A stretch of 64,000 bases of DNA from Brachybacterium subflavum (GCF_009299795.1 NZ_VIGP01000002.1:418897-482896); one strand, 5' to 3'; counted from the stretch's first letter, positions 42,459-51,801 are shown. The notes: generated by a model from the sequence alone, not told the origin. Program-made: numbers and translations.

Positions 42459-44543
42459 ATGCCCTCCACATCCGACGCCGACGTCACCGCCACCACCGAG
42501 ACCGCCGCCGCCGACCTCACCGGCAACCCCTTCGCCGGCCCCTCGACACTTCCCTACGGCCTGCCGGACTTCGCCGCGATCCGTCCCGAGCACTTCCTGC
42601 CGGCGCTGCGCGCGGGGATCGCCGAGCAGAAGGCTCTGATCGCGCAGGTCGCGGCCGAGGCGGAGCCGCCGACGTTCGACACCGTGATCCGCCCGCTCGA
42701 GGAGGGCTCACCCCTGCTGCAGCGCGCCCTGCCGGTCCTCTTCCACCTGCTGGGGGCCGACGGCACCGAGGAGCTGCAGGCCATCGAGGCGGAGATCGTG
42801 CCCGAGCTGACCGCCCTCGAGGACTCGGTGTGGCTGGACGGGCGGATCTTCGCGCGGGTCGAGGCCCTCGAGCGCGACGCCGACGCCCAGGATCTGAGCC
42901 CCGAGGAGCGCCACGTCCTCGAGCGCACCCGTCTGCGCTTCGAGCTGCGCGGCGCCCAGCTGGATCCGGCGCAGAAGGCGCGGCTCGGCGAGGTCAACCA
43001 GGAGCTCTCGTCCCTGCAGACCCGCTTCACCCAGCAGACGAAGGCCGACCTCCACGACGCGGCCGTGCTGGTGACCGACGAGGCGGAGCTCGCGGGCCTC
43101 GACGACTCCCAGAAGGAGGCCGCGCGCCTCGCGGCCCAGGACGCAGGGAAGGACGGCTGGCTGCTCACGCTGATCCTGCCCACGATGCAGCCGCTGCTGG
43201 CCTCTCTCACCGACCGCACGGTCCGCGAGCGCCTGTACACCGCGTCGATCGGGCGCGGCACCGAGACCTGGGACCTGGCGAAGAAGATCGCCCGGCTGCG
43301 CGCGGAGAAGGCGCATCTGCTGGGCTTCGCCGACTTCGCCGAGCTCGCGGTCGCCGACCGCACCGCGAAGACCCCGTCGGCCGTCGAGGAGTTCCTCGCG
43401 CAGATCGCCGGGCCCGCGGTGCGCAACGCCGATCGCGAGGCGGGGCGCCTGGCCGCGAGGGCCGCGCGCGACGGCATCGACGAGCTCGCCCCGTGGGACT
43501 GGTCGTTCTACTCGGAGCTGATCCGCGCGGAGGAGTTCGCGGTCGACCAGGCCGAGCTGCAGCCCTACTTCGTGCTGGACCGCGTGCTCGAGGACGGCGT
43601 GTTCCGCGCCGCCCACGATGTCTACGGGCTCTCCTTCGCGCGCCGCGAGGACCTCACTCCCCCGCACCCGCTCGCCCGGATCTGGGAGGTGAGCAGGGAG
43701 GACGGCTCCGCCGTCGGCCTGTTCATCGGGGACTACTTCACCCGTCCCACCAAGCGCGGCGGCGCCTGGATGAACACGCTCGTGGACCAGTCGCGGCACG
43801 ACGGCACGCTGCCGATCGTCATGAACACGATGAACGTGTCCCGGCCCGGCGAAGGCCGGCCGGCGTTCGTGACCCTCGACGAGGTCGGCACGATGTTCCA
43901 CGAGTTCGGGCATGCCCTGCATGCGCTGCTCTCGGACGTGGAGAACTCGTTCGTGGCCGGCACGGCCGTCGCCCGCGACGTCGTCGAGTTCCCCAGCCAG
44001 GTCAACGAGATGTGGGCGCTGCGGGAGGGCATCGTCGAGCACTACGCCCGGCACGTGGAGACCGGCGAGGTCGTCCCGGCGGAGCTGCTCGAGAAGGTCC
44101 GCGCGGCCGAGCAGTGGAACGCCGGTTTCCGCACCCTCGAGCACGTGGCCGCGGTGACCCTGGACTGGCGCTGGCACCGCCTGAGCGAGGACTCGCACAT
44201 CGGCGACCCGCACGCCTTCGAGGCCGCGCAGCTCGAGGACGCCGGGCTCGCGCATCCGCTGATCGCCCCGCGCTACCGCACCGGCTACTTCCAGCACACG
44301 TTCTCCGGCGGGTACGCCTCCGGCTACTACTCCTACCTGTGGGCCGAGGCGTACGACGCCGACGCCGTCGCCTGGTACGAGGAGCAGCTCGCCGAGGGCA
44401 TCTCCCCGCGCGAGGCGGGCCGACGGTTCGCCTCCGGCATCCTCTCGATCGGCGGCTCGCGCGACCTGCCCGAGGCCTACCGGGCCTTCCGCGGCCGCGA
44501 CCGCGACGCGCGCTTCCTGCTCGAGCGCCACGGGCTCGTCTGA
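42459..44543 (+). CDS. dcp: M3-family peptidyl-dipeptidase/oligopeptidase
   Basis: A 694-residue cytosolic zinc metallopeptidase that degrades peptides. The zinc motif HEFGHALHALLS is at residues 481-492 (His481, Glu482, His485), with the third ligand Glu in the following VEFPSQVNEMWA helix. LPYGLPDFAAIRPEHFLPAL at the N-terminus and FSGGYASGYYSYLWAEAYD near the C-terminus are typical of Dcp/OpdA. Length is normal. No signal peptide is present. It may be coupled with the hypothetical gene 33 bp downstream. Confidence 0.95.
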   Translation: MPSTSDADVTATTETAAADLTGNPFAGPSTLPYGLPDFAAIRPEHFLPALRAGIAEQKALIAQVAAEAEPPTFDTVIRPLEEGSPLLQRALPVLFHLLGADGTEELQAIEAEIVPELTALEDSVWLDGRIFARVEALERDADAQDLSPEERHVLERTRLRFELRGAQLDPAQKARLGEVNQELSSLQTRFTQQTKADLHDAAVLVTDEAELAGLDDSQKEAARLAAQDAGKDGWLLTLILPTMQPLLASLTDRTVRERLYTASIGRGTETWDLAKKIARLRAEKAHLLGFADFAELAVADRTAKTPSAVEEFLAQIAGPAVRNADREAGRLAARAARDGIDELAPWDWSFYSELIRAEEFAVDQAELQPYFVLDRVLEDGVFRAAHDVYGLSFARREDLTPPHPLARIWEVSREDGSAVGLFIGDYFTRPTKRGGAWMNTLVDQSRHDGTLPIVMNTMNVSRPGEGRPAFVTLDEVGTMFHEFGHALHALLSDVENSFVAGTAVARDVVEFPSQVNEMWALREGIVEHYARHVETGEVVPAELLEKVRAAEQWNAGFRTLEHVAAVTLDWRWHRLSEDSHIGDPHAFEAAQLEDAGLAHPLIAPRYRTGYFQHTFSGGYASGYYSYLWAEAYDADAVAWYEEQLAEGISPREAGRRFASGILSIGGSRDLPEAYRAFRGRDRDARFLLERHGLV

Positions 44544-44576
44544 ACCGCACGCCCGAAGACCCCAGGGAGCTCTGCC

Positions 44577-45293
44577 ATGCTCGACCCCATGACCCAGGAC
44601 CAGCAGGCCGCCTCGGCCACGGAGAACCCGACCGCGCCGACGATCTTCACCGCCTACGAGATCGACAACATGCTCACGCTGAGCGACACGAGGTCGGCGG
44701 AGATCACGCGCGACCAGCTCGGCATCCCGGGCGTGCCGGGCTCCGGGCCGGCGACCGAGCACGTGACCGCGGCGGTCAATGCGGGGCTGCGGGCCCGCGG
44801 GATGCTCGTGCGCCGCGGCGGCGAATGGGTGCTGGGCCCGCAGGGCGAGCTCGTGGCGACCACCCTCACCACGGCCGACCGCTGGCTCGGGATCGCCCTC
44901 GCGCAGGACGCGGGCATGCGCGCGGCCTTCGTCGTGAAGGCGGGCGGCAGCGTCCTCATGCTCACGCAGGACGACCTGGACTCCTTCCAGGTCACGTCGC
45001 TGAGCGGGGCCGACGGGCGCTCGGCGGGCGATGTGCCGAAGGCCGTCGCCCGGGTCGCCACGACGTTCCTGCGCCGGGGCGCCGGGCACACCGTCAGCCT
45101 GCGCCGCACCGACATCGCCGACCCGGACTCGACGACGCCGCTCATGCTGCACGTCGAGGGCGACGGCTCCTGGCAGGCGGGCCACCTGCCGTTCACCGAC
45201 GACGGCGTGCTCTCCGCCTCGCCGATCGCGCTCACCGAGGTCGAGTCCGCGATCGCCGATCTCTGGGAACGCGGGGAGAGCGGCGGGCGATGA
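44577..45293 (+). CDS. Hypothetical protein downstream of dcp
   Basis: A 238-residue soluble protein with GGGAG before the ATG at 44577; ATG 44589 is also possible. It starts with a disordered Thr/Ala/Gln-rich stretch, then alternating helices and strands (VRRGGEWVLGPQGELVATTL, VVKAGGSVLMLTQDDLDSF, DGSWQAGHLPFTDDGVLSAS). The general shape resembles ESX-secretion-type EspG-like folds, but the similarity is too weak to claim. It is probably co-transcribed with dcp and ends at a perfect palindrome terminator. Confidence 0.7.
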   Translation: MLDPMTQDQQAASATENPTAPTIFTAYEIDNMLTLSDTRSAEITRDQLGIPGVPGSGPATEHVTAAVNAGLRARGMLVRRGGEWVLGPQGELVATTLTTADRWLGIALAQDAGMRAAFVVKAGGSVLMLTQDDLDSFQVTSLSGADGRSAGDVPKAVARVATTFLRRGAGHTVSLRRTDIADPDSTTPLMLHVEGDGSWQAGHLPFTDDGVLSASPIALTEVESAIADLWERGESGGR

Positions 45294-45310
45294 CCCTCAC
45301 GCGCGCCTGA

Positions 45311-45328
45311 GCCTCACGCGCGTGAGGC
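45311..45328. terminator. 18-bp perfect palindrome between convergent genes
   Basis: GCCTCACGCGCGTGAGGC forms a 7-bp stem with a GCGC loop, between stops at 45293 (+) and 45331 (-). It is a likely shared terminator. Confidence 0.65.
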
Positions 45329-45330
45329 CC

Positions 45331-45741
45331 TCACCCGCGCCGGGAGCGCATCGCCCTGCGCTGCTGCACGTGCGGATCTGAAGCCAGCGCCTGGTACTGC
45401 GCGGAGCCGACCGGCACGAGGGCGACACGGCCCTCGGCGTCGTGGTGGATGCCCCATCCGTACTTCTTGGGCAGCGGTGAGGCACGCAGGCAGGCCTGCG
45501 ACCTCGCGAAGAACGCCTCACGCGCCGCGGGTCGCTCCCCCGCGTCGAGTGAGCGTCGGGCGGCGTGGACGTCGAACAGGACGTCGTCGCTGGTGAACTC
45601 GTAGGGGTGCCCGGAGATCAGGGCGAACTGGAGCGCCGCGATGGTCGGGGAGCCGTTGCCCAGGGGCGACTGCTCGGCCGTCGCGGCCGGGCAGTCCTCC
45701 GCCACTTGGATGAAGGTGTCGACGTAGTTGGTGGATCCCAT
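45331..45741 (-). CDS. DUF6157 family protein
   Basis: A 136-residue soluble protein with the family's characteristic segments: NYVDTFIQVAEDCPAATAE at the start, TIAALQFALISGHPYEFTSD, DVLFDVHAARRSL, then FARSQACLRASPLPKKYGWG and IHHDAEGRVALVPV. The function of DUF6157 is not known. It appears to be monocistronic, with a weak ribosome site before ATG 45741. Confidence 0.88.
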   Translation of the reverse strand: MGSTNYVDTFIQVAEDCPAATAEQSPLGNGSPTIAALQFALISGHPYEFTSDDVLFDVHAARRSLDAGERPAAREAFFARSQACLRASPLPKKYGWGIHHDAEGRVALVPVGSAQYQALASDPHVQQRRAMRSRRG

Positions 45742-45833
45742 GTGTCGATCATGCCCCTCGGGAGGTCGCGGCCTCTCGGACGAACGCGACAGTCCCTGCC
45801 CGCCTGCGCCCGCCTGTGCGTCGATACACGTCC

Positions 45834-46427
45834 TCAGCCGACGCCCGGCGCTGTGGCCTCCCGCGCCCGTCGGCGAGCGCGCACCCGCGACCAGATCCGC
45901 AGCGCGCGGTAGATGAGGTACCCGCCGGCCAGCAGCGCGATCACGGCGATCACGCCGGCGACGACGGGCAGGGCGACCGCGAGCACGCCGACCACGAGCG
46001 CGGCGACGTCCTCGGTGCCGGAGACCGCGACGTTCGAGACGGGCTCGGGCGAGGTGTTCACGACAGCGCGCGTCGCGGCCTTCGCGCCGTGGGCGCCGAG
46101 GGACGCGAGGACGCCGATGATCGCGAGCACGACCGCGTGGTTCGTGTCGGTCTCGCCGCCCAGCAGGTAGCCGATGGCGCCGCCCGCGACGGGCCGCACG
46201 ACGGTGTGGACCACGTCCCAGAACGAGTCGAGGAAGGCGATCTTGTCCGCCGCGAAGTCGACGAGCAGCAGCACGGCGGTGATGACCAGGACGTCGGGCC
46301 GCTGCAGGACCTGAGGGATGTCGTCGATGCCCAGGAACCGTCCGCTCATGCCGAGCAGGAACAGCATGAGGTACGGGCGCAGGCCGCTCACCCAGCCCGA
46401 CCCGAGCGTCATCATCAGCGCTTCCAT
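45834..46427 (-). CDS. DUF4126 family membrane protein
   Basis: A 197-residue protein (from ATG 46427) with about five membrane helices. Family segments are LGSGWVSGLRPYLMLFLLG, PDVLVITAVLLLVDFAADKI with FLDSFWDVVHTVVRPVAGGA, and ALVVGVLAVALPVVAGVIAV, ending in an Arg-rich cytoplasmic tail. A GTG at 46457 would add 10 residues. Neither start has a clear Shine-Dalgarno. It is divergent from the hypothetical gene at 46486. Function unknown. Confidence 0.85.
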   Translation of the reverse strand: MEALMMTLGSGWVSGLRPYLMLFLLGMSGRFLGIDDIPQVLQRPDVLVITAVLLLVDFAADKIAFLDSFWDVVHTVVRPVAGGAIGYLLGGETDTNHAVVLAIIGVLASLGAHGAKAATRAVVNTSPEPVSNVAVSGTEDVAALVVGVLAVALPVVAGVIAVIALLAGGYLIYRALRIWSRVRARRRAREATAPGVG

Positions 46428-46485
46428 GAGCGACAGCGTAGGCGACGGCCGCGTCACGGCCGGCGCCCGGGCCTACCCTGGAGAC

Positions 46486-47118
46486 ATGTCTTCGACGCCC
46501 TCACCCCGCTTCCGCCGCCCCGCTCCGCTGTTCGCGGCGCGCGCGGCGGAGATCCCGGGCGCGCCCGATCCGCAGCTCGCGACGGACCTCGGCCACGAGA
46601 GCGCCCGCGCGCTGCTGGACGGGGTGTATCGCAGCACCGACCCGGCGGTCGTCGAGCGGGTGCTGCACCTGGTGGAGACCGAGGGCCTGGACGATCTCGC
46701 CTCGCTGTGGTCCGGCTCCCCGGCGCAGACCCTGCCCGGCGCGCTGTGGCGCCTGTACGTGCTGCACACATGGGCGCGGCGCAACGCCCACGACGTGGTG
46801 CGCCGCTACCGCGAGGGGACGCACACGATCCCCGGTCTGCGCTATCTCGCGGGTGTCGCGGAGCCGCCGGACATCGACCAGGTCCGCGCCACGCTCGACG
46901 AGATCCTGCGCGGCGCCTTCACGGGCGACCTGCCGATCGCGCTGGGCCGCGCCGGGGCGGTCGCGGTGCTGTGCGCCCACGGCACCGCGCACCTGGCCGA
47001 CCGCGAACAGACCTCCGAGCAGCAGCACGCGATGACGACGCAGGCGTCCCGTCTGCTCTCCACCGGCGAGGAGCTCACCGAGGCCGCGCGCATGGCGGAG
47101 GCCGGCACCCTGAGCTGA
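46486..47118 (+). CDS. Hypothetical soluble helical protein
   Basis: A 210-residue protein with GGAGAC directly before ATG 46486. It is mostly helical (ALWRLYVLHTWARRNAHDVV, DIDQVRATLDEILRGAFTGD, IALGRAGAVAVLCAHGTAHL), with no signal peptide, membrane helix or catalytic motif that I recognise. It is divergent from the DUF4126 gene, and a 315-bp non-coding gap follows. Codon use is native. Confidence 0.7.
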   Translation: MSSTPSPRFRRPAPLFAARAAEIPGAPDPQLATDLGHESARALLDGVYRSTDPAVVERVLHLVETEGLDDLASLWSGSPAQTLPGALWRLYVLHTWARRNAHDVVRRYREGTHTIPGLRYLAGVAEPPDIDQVRATLDEILRGAFTGDLPIALGRAGAVAVLCAHGTAHLADREQTSEQQHAMTTQASRLLSTGEELTEAARMAEAGTLS

Positions 47119-47433
47119 CGCCGGGCTCGGCCCGCCCGACGTCGGCGTCCCCGCCTGACGCCAACCCAGGCCCCGGCCGCCCTCGGCCGCATTCCCGTAT
47201 CCGGCCCGTCCGTCTCGATCCCCACATCCCTGAGACCCGTGATGCGTCGCGGGTTGCCGATGTCCTACGATGGGACGCGCGTCGGGCCGCGGTTGCCCCG
47301 GGCTCCAACATTCGCCGCTTCGAGCGGCCTTCGCGCCGTCAGGCGCACCCGGTCCGGCGCGCCTCAGCTCCGGGCGGGTGGCGTCTTCGCCCCCGCCCGC
47401 ATCCGTGCCGACCCGCCCTTGCGAGGAGACGTC
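47119..47433. other. Non-coding gap before the DUF47-PiT operon
   Basis: 315 bp without a credible gene. It presumably carries the promoter of the phosphate operon; a TACGAT -10-like box is at 47266-47271 without a good -35. No clear PHO-box-like direct repeat was found. Confidence 0.5.
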
Positions 47434-48060
47434 GTGGCGTTCCGCTTGTTCTCCCGTCGCTTCGAGAGCTCCCTGCACGACCTCTTCAACGATCTCGCGC
47501 AGGTGCTGGTCGCCGGGGCGGAGATCCACTCGCGCACCCTCGGCCAGTCCCCGCGCGACCGGGCCCGCAGCGCCCCGCGCCTGCACGAGCTGGCGAGCGA
47601 CTCCTCGCAGCTCTCGCACCGGATCGCGAACCGTCTGGCGGACTCGCTGATCACCCCCTTCGAGGCCGACGCCCTCCACGACCTCGCGCTGACCATGTCC
47701 GACCTCATGTACTCCCTCGAGCGCACCGCGGAGCTCTCGGCGTCACGGGGCGCCACGGCCGTGCCCGACGTGCTGCTGGAGGCCGCGCAGCTCATCGAGC
47801 GGGGCTGCGAGCTGACGGTCGAGGCGGTCTGGAAGCTGCAGGCGGTCAAGGAGCTCGAGGGGTACGCGCAGGAGATGCGGCGCCTGCGCCGCCACGGCGA
47901 CGGCCTGGCCCTGCGCGCCCGCACCGAGGTCTACGCGCGCGGCGGCGCGGCGGCGGATCTGCTGCGCGAGCGCGACCAGGTCGAGAGCGTCGAGGCGAGC
48001 CTGCGGCTGCTGGACGAGCTGGGACGCACGGCGGACCTTCTGCGCGTCAAGGCACCGTAG
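47434..48060 (+). CDS. DUF47 (PhoU-like) accessory protein of a PiT transporter
   Basis: A 208-residue cytosolic all-helical protein, starting at GTG 47434 after GAGGAGAC. RLFSRRFESSLHDLFNDLAQ begins the DUF47 fold, followed by PhoU-like helices with acidic metal-binding patches (LHELASDSSQLSHRIANRL, ITPFEADALHDLALTMSDLM, ERDQVESVEASLRLLD). Family members regulate or accompany low-affinity phosphate transporters. The PiT gene starts 9 nt downstream, so the pair is an operon. Confidence 0.88.
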   Translation: MAFRLFSRRFESSLHDLFNDLAQVLVAGAEIHSRTLGQSPRDRARSAPRLHELASDSSQLSHRIANRLADSLITPFEADALHDLALTMSDLMYSLERTAELSASRGATAVPDVLLEAAQLIERGCELTVEAVWKLQAVKELEGYAQEMRRLRRHGDGLALRARTEVYARGGAAADLLRERDQVESVEASLRLLDELGRTADLLRVKAP

Positions 48061-48068
48061 GCCCGCCG

Positions 48069-49091
48069 ATGCTCTCGCCCTTCTTCGTCGCGGCGGTGTG
48101 CCTGGCCCTGGCCATGGCCTACGTGAACGGCCTGCACGACGCCTCGAACGCGGTCTCCACCACGATCGCCACGCGCGCGATGTCCGAGCGCGCGGCCCTG
48201 GTCCTCGCCGCGGTCCTCAACCTGCTGGGCTCCCTGCTGGGGCTCGGCATGTCCCTGACCGGGACCCGGTGGGCGCTGGACCTCGCGGGCCTGGAGTCCC
48301 TCACCCACGGAGACGTCCACGGCGACCCGCTGGTGCCGCCGATGCTCGTGGGCGTGGCGCTCGCCGTGATCTGCTGGTCGGTTCTCACGTGGGCGCTCGG
48401 AATCCCCTCCTCGACCTGGCAGGCGATGCTCGGCGCGGCCGCCGGCGCGGCTCTCGCGATGGGACTGCCGGTGCCCTGGCTCGCGGCGCTCGCGCTGATC
48501 GTTCTGCCCCTGGTGGTCGCGCCGGTGGTCAGCGGTGTCGCCTCCTACGGGCTCGCCCGCGGGATCCGCCGCCTGGGAGCGGAGGACCGCATCAGCATCG
48601 GGACCCTGCAGTTCCTGCAGACCCTCTCCGCCGGTGCCGTCGCTACCGCCCACGGCTTCTCCGACTCGCGGATCTCGATGGCGCTGATCGTGCTTGCGGC
48701 CTCCTACCAGGGCATCGACATGGCGGACACCCCTGCCGCGCTCTCCGCGATGGTCGCCGTCTCGCTCGCCCTCGCGCTCGGGACGCTGGTGGGCGGGCAT
48801 CGCATCATCCGCACGCTCGCGCGCCGTCTGACGAACCTGGCGACGGTCCAGGGCTTCGCCGCCGAGGCGGTCGCCGCGATCGTGGTGCTCGTGGGCGCGA
48901 GCGGCACCGGCACTTCCTTCTCGACCTCGCAGTCGCTGACCTCGAGCGTGGTCGGCTCCGGCCTCGCACTGGGCCCGCGCCAGATCCGCTGGAAGCTGTT
49001 CGGCGGGATCCTGGGCATCTGGGTCGCGACGCCGATCGCGTGCCTGGGGCTGGGCGCGATGTGCACGCTGCTGGTGCACCGCCTCACCTGA
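48069..49091 (+). CDS. pit: PiT-family inorganic phosphate transporter
   Basis: A 340-residue low-affinity phosphate permease with about ten membrane helices. The N-terminal signature is AYVNGLHDASNAVSTTIATR, a GxNDxxN-type motif. The internal repeat is AVATAHGFSDSRISMALIVL: it keeps the Asp but lacks the usual HGANDAQKxMG pattern, so the second half is divergent. Length is shorter than E. coli PitA but normal for the actinobacterial form. The partner DUF47 protein is encoded directly upstream. Confidence 0.9.
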   Translation: MLSPFFVAAVCLALAMAYVNGLHDASNAVSTTIATRAMSERAALVLAAVLNLLGSLLGLGMSLTGTRWALDLAGLESLTHGDVHGDPLVPPMLVGVALAVICWSVLTWALGIPSSTWQAMLGAAAGAALAMGLPVPWLAALALIVLPLVVAPVVSGVASYGLARGIRRLGAEDRISIGTLQFLQTLSAGAVATAHGFSDSRISMALIVLAASYQGIDMADTPAALSAMVAVSLALALGTLVGGHRIIRTLARRLTNLATVQGFAAEAVAAIVVLVGASGTGTSFSTSQSLTSSVVGSGLALGPRQIRWKLFGGILGIWVATPIACLGLGAMCTLLVHRLT

Positions 49092-49177
49092 GACTCCGCG
49101 TCCCCGCGCGCACCCTGCCGATGTTCGGGAGGCCTCGTTATCCTGTCCCGACCCGACGTCGCCTCACAGGAGGTCAG

Positions 49178-50089
49178 ATGCCCTCGCCCGACGAGCGCCC
49201 CGCCGCACGATCTCGCCCCAGCTACGGCCTGCCCGGTCCGACCCCGAACGGGTCCGATGGTCCCTCGGCCGACAGTGGGCGCCCGACGTACGGCCAGTCG
49301 GCGCCCGGTGCGCCGTCCGCGGGCACGACCGGTGGCGCGTCCTCCGCAGGCACGTCCCCCGGCGCGCCGTCCGCCGATGCGAGCGGCCCGGCAGGCGCCT
49401 CGGCTCCGTCGGGTCCGACGGGCTACGTGCTCCCTCCGAAGGGTCAGCGCGGCTCCGCCGGTGGTCCGGCGGGCTCCGCGGGCGGTCCGGCTGGCCCCTC
49501 GGGTCCGGCGTACGGGCCTGCGGCGTCCGGCGGGCCGACGGGCCCTGCGGGAGCGGCCGCGCCGACGCGCCGTCGCGGGAAGCTTCCGCTCATCCTGGGC
49601 ATCGTGCTCATCGTCATCGCGCTCGCCCTGGCGATCATCGGCCCGATCATCAGCGTGCGGAACGTGGTCTCGGCGATCGACGCGGACGGCAACGCCATCA
49701 CCGACGGCAAGGCCGAGGTCCCGCTGGACGAGTTCGACATGATCCTCGTGTACGTGCCGAGCGACGACTCGGGGACCGCCGAGTGCACGTCGTCGAGCCC
49801 CGGGGACTCCTCCGTGCAGACGGACACCGGCGGCGGCCAGTCCGTCACCTTCCCCAACGGCACCTCCTACGAGCAGCGCTCGGGGATCCTGGCGACCTCG
49901 GACACGACGGTGACCGTCTCCTGCACCGGCACGAGCTCGGCCGACGCGATGTACGTGGGCCCGATCAACGTGTGGGGCTTCGTGGTGCCGTTCTTCGGCG
50001 GCATCGTGCTGGGGCTGTTCATCGGGCTGATCGGCCTGGTCCTCACGATCGTGGGGATCGTGCTGATGGTGCGCACGCGTCGGGCATGA
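49178..50089 (+). CDS. Hypothetical membrane protein with a long Pro/Gly-rich cytoplasmic tail
   Basis: A 303-residue protein with AGGAGGT before ATG 49178. Residues 1-133 are low-complexity Pro/Gly/Ala/Ser with recurrent GGPAGxAGGPAG and PSAGTxxGA blocks. A first helix follows (LPLILGIVLIVIALALAIIG), then an external domain of about 110 residues containing two cysteines (TAECTSS, VTVSCTG) that could pair, and finally a double glycine-rich helix (FFGGIVLGLFIGLIGLVL). Its stop overlaps the start of the next membrane protein, so the two are probably made together. No family recognised. Confidence 0.75.
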   Translation: MPSPDERPAARSRPSYGLPGPTPNGSDGPSADSGRPTYGQSAPGAPSAGTTGGASSAGTSPGAPSADASGPAGASAPSGPTGYVLPPKGQRGSAGGPAGSAGGPAGPSGPAYGPAASGGPTGPAGAAAPTRRRGKLPLILGIVLIVIALALAIIGPIISVRNVVSAIDADGNAITDGKAEVPLDEFDMILVYVPSDDSGTAECTSSSPGDSSVQTDTGGGQSVTFPNGTSYEQRSGILATSDTTVTVSCTGTSSADAMYVGPINVWGFVVPFFGGIVLGLFIGLIGLVLTIVGIVLMVRTRRA

Positions 50090-50982
50090 TGCGCATGCCG
50101 TCCTCGCAGCCCGCCTCGCCCGCGCCCGACGCCTCCGACGCGAACCGGCATCAGCCGGAGTCGTCATGGCCCGGAGGGATCCCGCCCGTCGAGCCCCGGC
50201 CGCGCTCGTCCTGGCCGGGCGCGCCCCGCCCGGACGACGCCGCAGCGCAGGGTTCCCGCGATCCGAGCGGGTCCGGGGATCCTCGCGAGGCCCATGAGTC
50301 GTCCAGCCCCACCGGCTCCCGACCCCAGGCGCCCCAGCGCACCGCCTCCCGGCATGACGCGTCCCGTTCCGCCGGCACGTCGGGCGCCTCCCGCTCCGGC
50401 GCCTCCCGGGCCAGCGACTCCCGTCGGTCCGGTGCTTCCCGCTCCGGTGCTTCCTCATCCACCGCCGACGGCGCGAACGCGTCCTCCCGCAGGATCGCAC
50501 CCTCTCGCAGGGCGGCATCGCGCGAGGCCTCCCGGTCCACCGGCTCGCGGCGCGGGCCCGTGGACACGCCGCGCGCCTCGCGGGCGGTCGCGACGCTCGT
50601 GCTCGCGGTGCTCGCGGCGATCCTGGTGTGGGTGGTCGCGACCCCGATCGCCGGGCTCGACCTGCACGCCGGCGGCTGGTCCATCAGCCCCGGCGCGATC
50701 ATCCCCGCGGTGCTCGTGCCCGGGATCCTCGCCTGGGTGCTGCGCATCGCCTTCGAGCCCTCGCCCCGCGGGCCGCTGATCTGGACGATCATCACGGTCG
50801 TGGTGCTCGTGCTGTCCCTGCTCGGGCCGGTGGTGATGGGCGCTTCCGGTCCCATCCTGCTGGCGCTGCTGGCGATGCACGTGCTCGCGGGCGTCGTCGT
50901 CGTGGTCGGCCTGCGCGGCCCGCGCGGGACGGTGCACGTCTCCCGCACCCCACGCACCCAGGAGAGGGCCGAACCCCTCTAG
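50086..50982 (+). CDS. Hypothetical membrane protein with a disordered Ser/Arg-rich tail
   Basis: A 298-residue protein whose ATG overlaps the previous stop (ATGA). The first 165 residues are low-complexity Ser/Arg/Ala/Asp with SRSGAS-type repeats; the C-terminal part has four helices (VATLVLAVLAAILVWVVATP and others) linked by short loops. It ends in a charged tail. Together with the upstream gene it forms a coupled pair with disordered cytoplasmic tails. The SRSGAS region could be a phosphorylation target, but that is speculation. Confidence 0.72.
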   Translation: MMRMPSSQPASPAPDASDANRHQPESSWPGGIPPVEPRPRSSWPGAPRPDDAAAQGSRDPSGSGDPREAHESSSPTGSRPQAPQRTASRHDASRSAGTSGASRSGASRASDSRRSGASRSGASSSTADGANASSRRIAPSRRAASREASRSTGSRRGPVDTPRASRAVATLVLAVLAAILVWVVATPIAGLDLHAGGWSISPGAIIPAVLVPGILAWVLRIAFEPSPRGPLIWTIITVVVLVLSLLGPVVMGASGPILLALLAMHVLAGVVVVVGLRGPRGTVHVSRTPRTQERAEPL

Positions 50983-50988
50983 GAAGAG

Positions 50989-51762
50989 ATGAGCCCGATG
51001 ATGTCGACTCAGGATCTCTGGACCGCATGCCTGCTGATCCCCGCGCTCGTCCTCGGCATCATCGGGGCGCTGGCCTCTCGGCGCGGGCGCACGACCCTCG
51101 GCCTCTCCCTCCGCCACGGCGCCGTGACGGAGTTCCTCGCCGGCTGCGGCTTCTCGCTGCCCTTCGTGCTGGTGCTCATCGGGGTCATGGATCTCAGCGG
51201 CCTCGTGGACGGCCCCGAGTGGATCGGGGGCTGGGCGTCCGCGGCGGGGATCGCGGTGTACTTCCTGGTGCTGTTCCTGCTCGAGGAGATCGCGTTCCGC
51301 GCGCTGCTGATGACGGGGCTCGGCGTGCTGATCGGGCGCTCGGGCGCCTGGGTGATCACGGCGGCGGCGGTCGCGGGCGCCTACGCCTTCGCGCCGCACA
51401 CGGGCGTGCTGCCGGTGGCGGGCGCGATCATCACGAATCTGCTCACGGGTCTTGCGCGCTGGCGGACGGGCCGCATCTGGTGGGGATTCGGCCAGCGCTG
51501 GCTGTGGAATACGGCGGTGGTCGCCCTCGGCTTCACCGACAGCGGCTTCGCCCTCCAGGACGGCCTCATGCGCCAGCCGCTCGCGGGCCCGTCGTGGCTG
51601 ACGGGCGGAGGGTTCGGCCTGGAGGGCGGGGGCGTCGGCATCGCCTTCCTGGTGGTGATGATGCTCGGCGTCGCGCTGTTCGCCCGAGGACGCACGGGTC
51701 CCTGGCGGATCTCCGCCGCTCCGACGGGCTCCGCCGCGCCCACCCCCTCAGCACGCGCGTAG
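50989..51762 (+). CDS. CPBP-family (CAAX-like) intramembrane metalloprotease
   Basis: A 257-residue membrane protein with about seven helices. The CPBP motif EExxxR is seen in LFLLEEIAFRALLMTGLG; later conserved positions are AYAFAPHTG (His) and RWLWNTAVVALGF, where the canonical His is replaced by Asn-Thr. Family members include Abi-type and protein-processing proteases of unknown substrate. It is 6 nt after the previous gene and may share its transcript. The partial second motif leaves activity uncertain. Confidence 0.75.
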   Translation: MSPMMSTQDLWTACLLIPALVLGIIGALASRRGRTTLGLSLRHGAVTEFLAGCGFSLPFVLVLIGVMDLSGLVDGPEWIGGWASAAGIAVYFLVLFLLEEIAFRALLMTGLGVLIGRSGAWVITAAAVAGAYAFAPHTGVLPVAGAIITNLLTGLARWRTGRIWWGFGQRWLWNTAVVALGFTDSGFALQDGLMRQPLAGPSWLTGGGFGLEGGGVGIAFLVVMMLGVALFARGRTGPWRISAAPTGSAAPTPSARA

Positions 51763-51801
51763 CCCCGCTCTCCCACGTCCCCGTCGCCCCATACTGGGGG
51801 C

